A program made the position numbers and the translations under genes. The notes beneath the pieces are model-generated. The model saw nothing but the letters and a program-made list of their open reading frames with translations. It ran no database searches and was not told where the DNA came from. DNA of 64,000 nucleotides from Thiosocius sp942490985 (GTDB lineage: Bacteria; Pseudomonadota; Gammaproteobacteria; Chromatiales; Chromatiaceae): contig CALNYW010000002.1 of assembly GCA_942490985.1 (NCBI GenBank), positions 248,001 through 312,000 of the forward strand. Reading direction: 5' to 3'. How positions within the stretch are numbered: position 1 is the first letter of the stretch; every line of letters begins with the position of its first letter. Positions 42,433 to 52,472 of the stretch are shown here, in pieces.

Positions 42433-42714
42433 CTATTGGAAGTCGTAGTGCTTCTCGACGTCTTCCTCGATCGTCCAGGTGCAGGTCATCCCCTGTGGGA
42501 AGGTAATGAGGTCGCCGCGTTTGAAGTGTTGGGGTTCGCCACCTTCGGGGGTCACGCTGAAGCGCCCGCGGAGGATGTAGCAGGTCTCTTGCTTCTCGTA
42601 GGTCCACGGAAAAACCGATGCCTCTTTGCGCCAGATTGGCCAATCGTAGACGCCCATGACCTCGAGTTTCATCGGCGAGGGGTTTCGCTCAAGCAGGATG
42701 TTTTCGTCACTCAT
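42433..42714 (-). CDS. Small cupin-domain protein
   Basis: Encodes 93 residues. A single cupin barrel: FPWTYEKQETCYILRGRFSV then FKRGDLITFPQGMTCTWTIE, of the Cupin_3 (ureidoglycolate hydrolase-like) type. Metal ligands are reduced. Function unknown. It is divergent from pncC and its stop lies nine bases from the end of the glucan synthase, on the opposite strand. Confidence 0.75.
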   Translation of the reverse strand: MSDENILLERNPSPMKLEVMGVYDWPIWRKEASVFPWTYEKQETCYILRGRFSVTPEGGEPQHFKRGDLITFPQGMTCTWTIEEDVEKHYDFQ

Positions 42715-42789
42715 CGGTGTGCTGCGGCTCGGCTATGCTTTTGGAATGATGCAGCGCAGTTTAACGGATAGCGGCATCGACCGGACTGC

Positions 42790-43275
42790 ATGGAGAACAT
42801 GAATCGCCCAGCGATTGTTGCCGAGTTGGCGCAGGCCTTGATCCAGCGTCAGTGGTATGTCGCCTGCGCTGAATCCTGCACGGGCGGTGGAATCGCCACT
42901 GCGCTGACCGATGTGGCTGGCTCCAGCGGTTGGTTCGATCGTGCTTTTGTCACGTACAGCAACGCCGCCAAGCGAGAGATGCTAGGTGTCTCGGCCGCAA
43001 CCCTCGACCGCCATGGTGCGGTGAGTCGAGCGACGGTGACCGAAATGGCACAGGGCGCATTGGCACAGAGTCGTGCGCAATTGTCGGTGGCGGTGAGCGG
43101 CATCGCCGGTCCTGGCGGTGGATCGCCGGACAAACCGGTCGGTACCGTCTGGTTGGCCTGGGCGACGGAACGCCGTACCGAGGCGATCGAGGCGCATTTC
43201 GCCGGTGACCGCCTTGCGGTGCGCGCGGCGACGGTCGACATGGCTTTGCAAGGCCTGCTGCAGCGGGCCCGCTGA
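42790..43275 (+). CDS. pncC: Nicotinamide-nucleotide amidase PncC (CinA C-terminal domain)
   Basis: Encodes 161 residues. AESCTGGGIATALTDVAGSS with the nucleophile Ser, then VTYSNAAKREMLGV and VSGIAGPGGGSPDKPVGTVW, are the CinA C-terminal amidase signature. It deamidates NMN to recycle NAD breakdown products. Start at 42790 or at ATG 42799. It is part of the classic pncC-recA neighbourhood. Confidence 0.9.
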   Translation: MENMNRPAIVAELAQALIQRQWYVACAESCTGGGIATALTDVAGSSGWFDRAFVTYSNAAKREMLGVSAATLDRHGAVSRATVTEMAQGALAQSRAQLSVAVSGIAGPGGGSPDKPVGTVWLAWATERRTEAIEAHFAGDRLAVRAATVDMALQGLLQRAR

Positions 43276-43793
43276 TGCGCGAGCAAAGCCGCCTGTTCTT
43301 TGCGCTTTGGCCGGACGATGCGGTCCGTCACGCCTTGCTGCATTGGCAGACGCAAAATCTGTCGTCCAACGTGCGTTGGCAACACCGAGCCGATTTTCAC
43401 CTGACCCTCCATTTTCTCGGCCGCATCGAAGCGCCAGTGCTGCCGGAACTGGTCAAGCTGGGTGCGAGCGCGCCGCGGGTCGGGTTTGGCATTGTGCTCG
43501 ACGAAGTCGGTCACTGGGCGCGGCCGCAGGTTTTGTGGTGCGGGCCGAGTTCACCCGGTGCGTCGCTGGCCGAGCTGCATCGGTATCTTGGCGACAGATT
43601 GCCGGGAATCGGTCTTACACCGGAAACGCGGCCGTTCAAACCGCACGTCACGCTTGCCCGGAACGTCAAATCGCCGCCCGATCATCGACCCCTGGCGCCG
43701 ATCAGCTGGGCGGTACGTGAGTGGGCCCTGGTGGCATCGGTGCCCGGACCCGCTCCGCACTACCGATGCATCCACCGGTGGCCGCTGACCTGA
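43275..43793 (+). CDS. thpR: RNA 2',3'-cyclic phosphodiesterase ThpR
   Basis: Encodes 172 residues. Two catalytic HxT motifs of the 2H phosphoesterase superfamily are present: FHLTLHFLG (near 43) and KPHVTLARN (near 126). It opens 2',3'-cyclic phosphates in RNA, and may join tRNA halves in vitro. Its ATG shares one base with the pncC stop, so the pair is translationally coupled. Confidence 0.85.
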   Translation: MREQSRLFFALWPDDAVRHALLHWQTQNLSSNVRWQHRADFHLTLHFLGRIEAPVLPELVKLGASAPRVGFGIVLDEVGHWARPQVLWCGPSSPGASLAELHRYLGDRLPGIGLTPETRPFKPHVTLARNVKSPPDHRPLAPISWAVREWALVASVPGPAPHYRCIHRWPLT

Positions 43794-43804
43794 GCAACAA
43801 TGCA

Positions 43805-43824
43805 TTTTGTACTAGAAAACAAAA
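43805..43824 (+). promoter_or_regulatory. Candidate LexA-like operator of recA
   Basis: Inverted repeat TTTTGT-N8-ACAAAA upstream of recA (72 bases before the start). Spacing equals that of the gammaproteobacterial SOS box CTGT-N8-ACAG, but the half sites are TTGT/ACAA. Whether LexA binds is open. Confidence 0.35.
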
Positions 43825-43895
43825 AGAGAACGAACTACACTCGGTACAAAATCTGCTCCCACTTCAAAAACGCGATCGCCCGCGGAGGACACGCA

Positions 43896-44942
43896 ATGGA
43901 TGACAACCGGAAAAAAGCGCTAGCAGCGGCACTTGGCCAGATCGAGAAACAGTTTGGTAAAGGCTCGGTGATGCGCATGGGCGATGCCAACGCCATCCGG
44001 AACATCGAGGTGATCTCCACCGGTTCGCTGAGTCTTGATTTGGCGCTTGGGGTCGGCGGTGTCCCGAAAGGCCGTGTCGTCGAGATCTATGGCCCTGAAT
44101 CATCCGGTAAGACAACGATGACGCTGCATATTATCGCTGAGGCGCAAAAGCAGGGTGGCACCTGCGCCTTTATCGATGCCGAGCACGCGCTGGATCCGGT
44201 TTACTCCGAAAAGCTCGGGGTCGATATGGATGAATTGTTGGTCTCCCAACCGGACACCGGTGAACAGGCCCTGGAGATCACCGACATGCTGGTGCGCTCA
44301 GGCGCAGTGGACGTGGTCGTCATCGACTCGGTGGCGGCGCTGACGCCCAAGGCCGAGATCGAGGGCGATATGGGTGATTCGCATGTCGGCCTGCAAGCCC
44401 GATTGATGTCACAGGCGTTGCGCAAGCTCACCGCCAACATCAAGCGATCCAACTGTGTGGTGATTTTCATCAATCAAATTCGCATGAAGATCGGTGTGAT
44501 GTTCGGCAGTCCTGAGACCACGACCGGTGGCAACGCACTCAAGTTCTATTCTTCGGTTCGTCTCGACATCCGCCGCATCGGTGCGATCAAGAAGGGCGAC
44601 GAGGTGCTCGGTAACGAGACACGGGTCAAGGTGGTCAAGAATAAAGTCGCCCCGCCCTTCCGGCAGGCGCACTTCGAGATCCTTTACGGCGAGGGCGTGT
44701 CGCGCGAGGGGGAGATCATCGAATTGGGTGTCGGCCAGGGCCTGATCGAGAAATCCGGTGCCTGGTATAGCTATAACGGCGATCGTATCGGGCAGGGGCG
44801 GGAGAACGTCCGCAATTTCCTGAAAGAAAACCCCGAGATCGCGCAACACATCGAAACGCAGATCAGAGCCGCCCTGATACCAGAAGACGAAGTCAAGCCG
44901 GAGGCGGATGCGCAACCGAAAGACGAGACCAGTGAGGGTTGA
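43896..44942 (+). CDS. recA: Recombinase RecA
   Basis: Encodes 348 residues from ATG 43896 with a CGGAGGA box eight bases upstream; an earlier in-frame ATG (43800) has no ribosome site and adds foreign residues. MDDNRKKALAAALGQIEKQF is the family N-terminus. Walker A GPESSGKT begins at residue 66; loop 2 region INQIRMKIGVMFGSPETTTG is conserved. It catalyses strand exchange and LexA cleavage. Overlaps no gene; recX follows after five bases. Confidence 0.97.
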   Translation: MDDNRKKALAAALGQIEKQFGKGSVMRMGDANAIRNIEVISTGSLSLDLALGVGGVPKGRVVEIYGPESSGKTTMTLHIIAEAQKQGGTCAFIDAEHALDPVYSEKLGVDMDELLVSQPDTGEQALEITDMLVRSGAVDVVVIDSVAALTPKAEIEGDMGDSHVGLQARLMSQALRKLTANIKRSNCVVIFINQIRMKIGVMFGSPETTTGGNALKFYSSVRLDIRRIGAIKKGDEVLGNETRVKVVKNKVAPPFRQAHFEILYGEGVSREGEIIELGVGQGLIEKSGAWYSYNGDRIGQGRENVRNFLKENPEIAQHIETQIRAALIPEDEVKPEADAQPKDETSEG

Positions 44943-44947
44943 AGCCA

Positions 44948-45418
44948 ATGGCGGCGAAAGCAGCGGATGTCGGGCCGGGTGACGTCGAATCGGCCGCGAT
45001 CGCGTTCCTGGCGATGCGCGAGCACTCGCGCTTCGAATTGCGGCGCAAGCTGGCGCGGCATTTTCATGACGAAGCGCTGGTCGGCGCGGTGCTCGATGAT
45101 CTGGAGATACGTAACCTGCTCAGCGATCAGCGGTTCGCCGAGAGCTACGTCGACCAGCGAAGCCGCAAAGGCTTCGGCCCGCTACGCATTCGTGCCGAGC
45201 TGTCCGAGCGCGGCGTCGACAACGACCTGATCGCCGAATCGTTGGATGAGCGGGCGTTCGAATGGCGGGACTGTCTGCGTGAGGCCGCCAGCCGCAAATT
45301 TGGCGACGCGCCGGCATCCGATCGACGCGAACTCGCGCGGCGGTCGCGCTTCCTGCAACAACGCGGTTTTCCCACCGGGCTGATCGGGCGATACCTGGAC
45401 GACCACGGCCTCAGCTGA
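44948..45418 (+). CDS. recX: RecA regulator RecX
   Basis: Encodes 156 residues from ATG 44948. ESAAIAFLAMREHSRFELRR and ALVGAVLDDLEIRNLLSDQR followed by RFAESYVDQRSRKGFGPLRI are characteristic of RecX. It caps RecA filaments and limits their growth. TTG 44939 in frame is an alternative start. Directly downstream of recA. Confidence 0.9.
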   Translation: MAAKAADVGPGDVESAAIAFLAMREHSRFELRRKLARHFHDEALVGAVLDDLEIRNLLSDQRFAESYVDQRSRKGFGPLRIRAELSERGVDNDLIAESLDERAFEWRDCLREAASRKFGDAPASDRRELARRSRFLQQRGFPTGLIGRYLDDHGLS

Positions 45419-45561
45419 CGGCCGCATGGCCGGATGGCATGCAGGCCGGCCCGGCATACCCGCTATCCGATTGATTATTCCGGGAAACCGCGGGTATTTA
45501 AGGTGACATTTCCTGTCAACCTGCATACCATTTCCGTTTCGCCTCAAAACTTTCCGACCGC

Positions 45562-48189
<2,628 letters not shown>

Positions 48190-48237
48190 GAGTCCGAGGT
48201 TGTTGAATCGCATGGGTAGCAGGAGTCCCGTCGCAGC

Positions 48238-49467
48238 ATGGCTTTGATCGTTCAAAAATTTGGGGGCACCTCGGTCGGCACGGTTGAGCGCATCAAAAAT
48301 GTTGCGGCCCGGGTTAAACGCCACCGCGATGCCGGTGATCACGTGGTTGTCGTCGTTTCGGCTATGTCGGGAGAGACCAACCGCCTGATTGGACTGGCTG
48401 AGGAAATCAGTGCCGACCCCAGTCCGCGTGAAATGGACGTACTGGTTTCGACCGGGGAGCAGGTCACCATCGCGTTGCTCTGTCTGGCCCTGCAAGAGAT
48501 AGGTTGCGACGCACGCTCCTACACCGGGCCGCAGGTCCATATTCTGACCGACAGCGCGCATTCGAAGGCGCGCATCATGGACATCGATCATGCCCGGGTC
48601 TGCGCGGATATTAAGGCTGGCCGTGTCGTTGTGGTGGCTGGATTTCAGGGCGTCGATGAACGCGGCGACATCACAACGCTTGGTCGAGGTGGTTCTGACA
48701 CCACGGCGGTAGCCATGGCCGCTGCCTTGGATGCAGATGAATGTCAGATATTCACCGATGTGGATGGGGTCTACACCACCGACCCCCGTGTCGAACCCAA
48801 AGCGCGCAAACTCGATCGTATTACCTTCGAGGAAATGCTTGAGATGGCCAGTCTCGGGTCGAAAGTGTTGCAGATTCGTTCGGTTGAATTTGCCGGTAAA
48901 TATAATGTGCCGTTGCGTGTGCTTTCCAGTTTCGAGGAAGGCGGCGAAGGCACTCTAATCAGCCTGGAGGAAGAGGTTGTGGAAGCTGCGAAGATTTCCG
49001 GTATCGCATTCAATCGCGACGAAGCCAAATTGACGATTCGAGGGGTCCCTGACCATCCTGGTATCGCGTACCAGATACTTGGCCCGATCGGCGAAGCGAA
49101 TGTCGAGGTCGATATGATCGTGCAGAACATCGCTTACGACGGCACGACCGACTTCACTTTCACGGTTAACCGCAACGACTACGCCAAGGCGGTTGAGATC
49201 CTGAATCGTGTCTCGGCCGATGTCGGTGCGCGCGAGGTCGTCGGTGATGACAAAATCGTCAAGATATCGCTGGTCGGTGTTGGTATGCGCTCTCACGCAG
49301 GCATTGCAAGCAAGATGTTCGAAACGCTCTCGAAGGAGGGCATCAACATTCAAATGATTTCGACTTCAGAAATTAAGATTTCTGTCGTTGTTGATCAGAA
49401 ATACCTCGAACTTGGCGTGCGTTCGCTCCACGACGCATTCGGTTTGGCTGAGGAATCGACGATTTAA
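48238..49467 (+). CDS. lysC: Aspartate kinase
   Basis: Encodes 409 residues. The kinase domain starts VQKFGGTSVGTVERIKNVAA and includes VVVVSAMSGETNRLIGLAEE and FQGVDERGDITTLGRGGSDT. Two ACT domains follow (from about residue 265), so lysine or threonine feedback is likely. The internal frame of the beta subunit seen in some lysC genes was not examined. First step of Lys, Thr and Met synthesis. Confidence 0.95.
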   Translation: MALIVQKFGGTSVGTVERIKNVAARVKRHRDAGDHVVVVVSAMSGETNRLIGLAEEISADPSPREMDVLVSTGEQVTIALLCLALQEIGCDARSYTGPQVHILTDSAHSKARIMDIDHARVCADIKAGRVVVVAGFQGVDERGDITTLGRGGSDTTAVAMAAALDADECQIFTDVDGVYTTDPRVEPKARKLDRITFEEMLEMASLGSKVLQIRSVEFAGKYNVPLRVLSSFEEGGEGTLISLEEEVVEAAKISGIAFNRDEAKLTIRGVPDHPGIAYQILGPIGEANVEVDMIVQNIAYDGTTDFTFTVNRNDYAKAVEILNRVSADVGAREVVGDDKIVKISLVGVGMRSHAGIASKMFETLSKEGINIQMISTSEIKISVVVDQKYLELGVRSLHDAFGLAEESTI

Positions 49468-49610
49468 AAGCGGCTTTTCTCTTTCTTTAGCGCATCGGGA
49501 ATTGCTAGAATTCCGGGCCCGGCGCGATGGAACGTCGGATAAGGTTGGCAAACCGACACGTTGGCAGGCGTAGGGAAATGCGTCTGTGCTGCGTGACGAA
49601 GGAGCGGGAA

Positions 49611-49793
49611 ATGTTGATTTTGACGCGCAGAGTCGGAGAAACCCTGATGATTGGTGATGAAGTAACCGTCACCGTGCTTGGGGTGAAGGGCAATCAAGTG
49701 CGAATCGGGGTGAACGCGCCCCGCGATGTGTCTGTGCATCGCGAAGAGATTTACGACCGCATCAAGCAGGAAGGTGACAGCGGCGACGGGTAA
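49611..49793 (+). CDS. csrA: Carbon storage regulator CsrA
   Basis: Encodes 60 residues from ATG 49611 with AAGGAG eight bases upstream; MLILTRRVGETLMIGDEVTV is the family start. RNA-binding residues at the start and VHREEIYDRI are conserved. It binds GGA motifs in mRNA leaders and controls carbon metabolism and lifestyle switches. The location between lysC and tRNA-Ser is conserved in gammaproteobacteria. Confidence 0.95.
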   Translation: MLILTRRVGETLMIGDEVTVTVLGVKGNQVRIGVNAPRDVSVHREEIYDRIKQEGDSGDG

Positions 49794-49862
49794 GCCAGGA
49801 GATATTTGCTGGCACCGACACCACGGACGGTTAAGCGGCAGCTAGTGGCGACGGAGATTTTT

Positions 49863-49955
49863 GGAGAGATGGCCGAGTGGCTGAAGGCGCTCCCCTGCTA
49901 AGGGAGTATGGGGTTAATAGCTCCATCGAGGGTTCGAATCCCTCTCTCTCCGCCA
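49863..49955 (+). tRNA. tRNA-Ser (anticodon GCT)
   Basis: 93 bases including encoded CCA. Acceptor stem GGAGAGA/TCTCTCC, anticodon stem CTCCC/GGGAG with loop CTGCTAA (GCT), long variable arm GTATGGGGTTAATAGCTCCA, and T arm GAGGG-TTCGAAT-CCCTC. Confidence 0.97.
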
Positions 49956-49965
49956 AACGCAAAAC

Positions 49966-49987
49966 GGCCCCCTTGTGGGGCCTTTTT
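49966..49987 (+). terminator. Rho-independent terminator after tRNA-Ser
   Basis: Stem GGCCCC/GGGGCC with five-base loop followed by T5. Confidence 0.8.
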
Positions 49988-50005
49988 ACGTTTGTTGCTC
50001 CGAAA

Positions 50006-50203
50006 GAGCTATGCGAACCCTCGTTTCAAACCGGTGGTTGATGAAAGCCATCCTTGGCTTTCACCCTGCGGGCGCGCTTCGCGCGTCCAATTTCACTCCA
50101 GTCGAAATTGTCGACAGCCAACGCCCAGCGTTGGCGCAGATGCAGGCGATACCGGCGCCCTGAAAGGTTGAGCTGCGCAGCGGCGAATCAATCCCTCTCT
50201 CCG
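50006..50203 (+). repeat. tRNA-flanked structured repeat, copy 1 (next to tRNA-Ser)
   Basis: Begins with GAGCTATGCGAACCCTCG (50006-50023), 15 of 18 matches to the reverse complement of the tRNA-Ser T arm. Then three hairpins: TGAAAGCCA/TGGCTTTCA (50042-50063), GGCGCGC/GCGCGTC (50071-50087) and CAATTTC/GAAATTG (50088-50110). It ends with AATCCCTCTCTCCG (50190-50203), nearly the direct 3' end of tRNA-Ser. The hairpin block recurs at 50522-50590. Confidence 0.65.
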
Positions 50204-50352
50204 ATTCCCCGCAGGAGAAATCGTCGACAAGGATCGGGTGTGCCGCAGAGCGGCGAAAGGGCCGCACGCCCATTCGTCCATTTCCCGTGATGCGGCGAAA
50301 CCAAAATTGACAGAAATTCCCGCAGCCCTGATAATTTCGCGTCCCAGTTTTA

Positions 50353-50429
50353 GCGCCCGTAGCTCAGCTGGATAGAGTACCTGGCTACGAACCAGGGGGT
50401 CGGAGGTTCGAATCCTTCCGGGCGCGCCA
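50353..50429 (+). tRNA. tRNA-Arg (anticodon ACG)
   Basis: 77 bases including encoded CCA. Acceptor stem GCGCCCG/CGGGCGC, anticodon stem CCTGG/CCAGG with loop CTACGAA (ACG), T arm GGAGG-TTCGAAT-CCTTC (one G-T pair). Confidence 0.97.
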
Positions 50430-50436
50430 TACCAAG

Positions 50437-50469
50437 AAAAAAGCTCAGCTAACCCTGGGCTTTTTTCTT
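50437..50469 (+). terminator. Rho-independent terminator after tRNA-Arg
   Basis: Stem AAGCTCAG/CTGGGCTT extended by A/T pairs, six-base loop, and a T-rich tail (T6, then CTTTTTG). Confidence 0.85.
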
Positions 50470-50485
50470 TTTGTTAGAAAAAAGC

Positions 50486-50650
50486 GGGATTCGAACCTCC
50501 GACTAGTCTTCGCATGGTTGATGAAAGCCATCCATGGCTTTCACCCTTCTGGCGTGCTTTGCACGTCCAATTTCGTTCCCATCGAAATTGTCGACAAGCG
50601 CCGGAGGCGCGCAGAACGGCCGAAGGCCGGTAATCCTTCCTGAGCGGCCA
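50486..50650 (+). repeat. tRNA-flanked structured repeat, copy 2 (next to tRNA-Arg)
   Basis: Begins with GGATTCGAACCTCCGAC, an exact reverse complement of the tRNA-Arg T arm region. The three-hairpin block follows: TGAAAGCCA/TGGCTTTCA, GGCGTGC/GCACGTC and CAATTTC/GAAATTG. One stem pair changes from C-G in copy 1 to T-A here. Two more hairpins follow, GCGCC/GGCGC (50598-50610) and CGGCC/GGCCG (50617-50629). It ends with AATCCTTCC (50632-50640), as in the tRNA-Arg 3' end. Confidence 0.7.
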
Positions 50651-50702
50651 TTCCGTTCAGAGGATAGACACCCTAGGGCAGGTCGAACACGCTGTTGCGC
50701 TG

Positions 50703-51608
50703 CTATTGAGCGGATGGCGCAGAAGGCAGGTTTTCTGTCTGAGGTGCTGAGGACGACTGAGCCAGATCGTTCTCGACGAGGACGGCGCCCGCCGCCTCTG
50801 GATCGAAGTTCGGTGGCCACTTCGTATCCCGAGAGTAAGTGGCACCACTCAGGTCAGCCTCCTCGAGATGCGCCGAACTGAGGTCTACCCCGCCAAGGGC
50901 TACGTTGCGGAGTTTCGCAACCCGAAGGTTCGCTTCATTGAACTCAACCGCTAAGAAGATCGCGTCTGTCAGGTTTGCGTAAGCGAGGTCAGCCCCACTG
51001 AAGTCCGTCTCGTCAAGACGCGCTTGCCGAAGGTCCGCGCCGCGCAGGGCCGCCTTACTGAAGTCTGCCTGATCTAAGTTTGCACCGTTGAGCTTTGCAC
51101 CAGACAGTGCCGCCTCTCTGAGATCCGTTTCACCGAGCACAGCGTCACTGAGGTTCGCGTTTCCGAGCTTTGCCCCACGGAGATTAGCGTTACTGAGCTG
51201 CGCCCCACTCAGGTTTGCCCCGACGAGAAATGCTCGACTGAGGTTAGTCTGGGCGAGTATTGCGCGGCTGAGGTCTGCCTCAGAGAGAATCGCGCCACTT
51301 AGATTGGCTCCGCCGAAATGGGCCCGACTGAGATCCGCCTTCGGGAACGCTCCTTTGCGAAAGTCTGCCTGACGGAATTCACATCGGCTTAGACAGGCGT
51401 ATTGCAACGACTCTTGGTTGGAGTACCTCTCTAAGGCAAGTTGGGTGCGGAGGGCTGCGCTGGCGGAGCTGTCTCTGCGGGCACCGTCGCTGCACCCCGC
51501 GCGAGCGGTTTGGTCCTGCGGCCGAAAGGGGCCAGTCGCCCGGTCTGAGGCAGCATGACGGCTACTGACCCTGGGCGGGCTTTGTCCGCACGTGGACGGC
51601 CAGCTCAC
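50703..51608 (-). CDS. Pentapeptide-repeat protein
   Basis: Encodes 301 residues. From about residue 70 to 245 the protein is a run of A(D/N)LxX pentapeptides (for example ADLSRAHFGGANLSGAILSE), about 30 repeats forming a right-handed quadrilateral beta helix. The N-terminal 60 residues are Ser- and Arg-rich and may be an over-extended start. The C-terminus has YSRDTKWPPNFDPEAAGAVL, a frequent end in this family. Function unknown; some members mimic DNA and inhibit gyrase, others are structural. Confidence 0.8.
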   Translation of the reverse strand: MSWPSTCGQSPPRVSSRHAASDRATGPFRPQDQTARAGCSDGARRDSSASAALRTQLALERYSNQESLQYACLSRCEFRQADFRKGAFPKADLSRAHFGGANLSGAILSEADLSRAILAQTNLSRAFLVGANLSGAQLSNANLRGAKLGNANLSDAVLGETDLREAALSGAKLNGANLDQADFSKAALRGADLRQARLDETDFSGADLAYANLTDAIFLAVEFNEANLRVAKLRNVALGGVDLSSAHLEEADLSGATYSRDTKWPPNFDPEAAGAVLVENDLAQSSSAPQTENLPSAPSAQ

Positions 51609-51724
51609 GCTGTCAGAACCCCCGCTTCGTCGGAAGCAGCCGCTGGTGCCCCGGTAGAGAAACTCACTTGGTCTCCCTTTTGGCGGATTCCGCGCCGGCC
51701 GACACAGCCGCCGCGGCCCGTGCG

Positions 51725-52066
51725 CTAGGCGCGCCGCTCAGCCATGAAATCGCGGACGATCAGGGCGAAAAGCGTCGCGCTCAAAGCCAGCATGCAGACG
51801 TTAACCGTCAGAGCGAGCGGGCTCATAGCGGCTGCGCGGATGGCGAGCGCCGCCGCCGGGGCCAGAGCGCCGAGCAGTGCGACGAGCCCGGCCACCGGAA
51901 GCATATACCTGCGAAAACCAGAGAGTCCCATCGCCAGGAACCCGACGATCACCAAGGCGCCGCCGACGTAGGCAGGTAGCAGGGCAGTGCGACTGGAGGA
52001 TATCAGGAAAGCGCCGACGCCGAGCACGATCAAAAGCACCGCAAACACGACAATTTTCTTGGGCAT
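51725..52066 (-). CDS. Small membrane protein, 113 aa
   Basis: From ATG 52066: MPKKIVVFAVLLIVLGVGAF starts the first of four predicted helices (also AYVGGALVIVGFLAMGLSGF, MLPVAGLVALLGALAPAAAL and a last one). The C-terminus IVRDFMAERRA is cytosolic by the positive-inside rule. No family recognised with certainty. 52067-52472 holds no gene; a stem AAGGCCA/TGGCCTT at 52341-52364 may terminate the next gene on the minus strand. Confidence 0.55.
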   Translation of the reverse strand: MPKKIVVFAVLLIVLGVGAFLISSSRTALLPAYVGGALVIVGFLAMGLSGFRRYMLPVAGLVALLGALAPAAALAIRAAAMSPLALTVNVCMLALSATLFALIVRDFMAERRA

Positions 52067-52472
52067 TGAGGGCTCCGGAAGATTCCCAAAAGAAAGACAC
52101 ATGTTAGCCGCAGCATTGGACAAATGCGAAAAAGTGCCTGTGCTACGCATGTATTTTCACGCGTGAATGATAACTTTCCGGGCTTTACGGGGATTGAGGC
52201 GGTCGAGAGAACCTCTCTAGCTGTGTCGATTGATATTGCCGGCGCGTTCCTAAAGCAGGATACGCGACTCGTTAGGCGCCCAAAGAAGAGCTTTCCTGAC
52301 CGACCGCTCATGGCCGAAATCGCCAGCAGCTGCAACGAAGAAGGCCACCCCAACGGATGGCCTTGCTGTTTGTGCGGTGCCTTGTCCAATTCTCGTCTCC
52401 AAGGCTTGAGCTCACCGACTTGGGCGGGTGGCACTGCACGCCGTCGCTGGTTCAAGGGCGAGCTGCGATCGA

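Noticed and set aside
49527..49610. N-terminal extension of CsrA by 28 residues
   Set aside because: The extension is arginine-rich and foreign to the family; the start at 49611 has a proper ribosome site and gives the conserved MLILTRR N-terminus.
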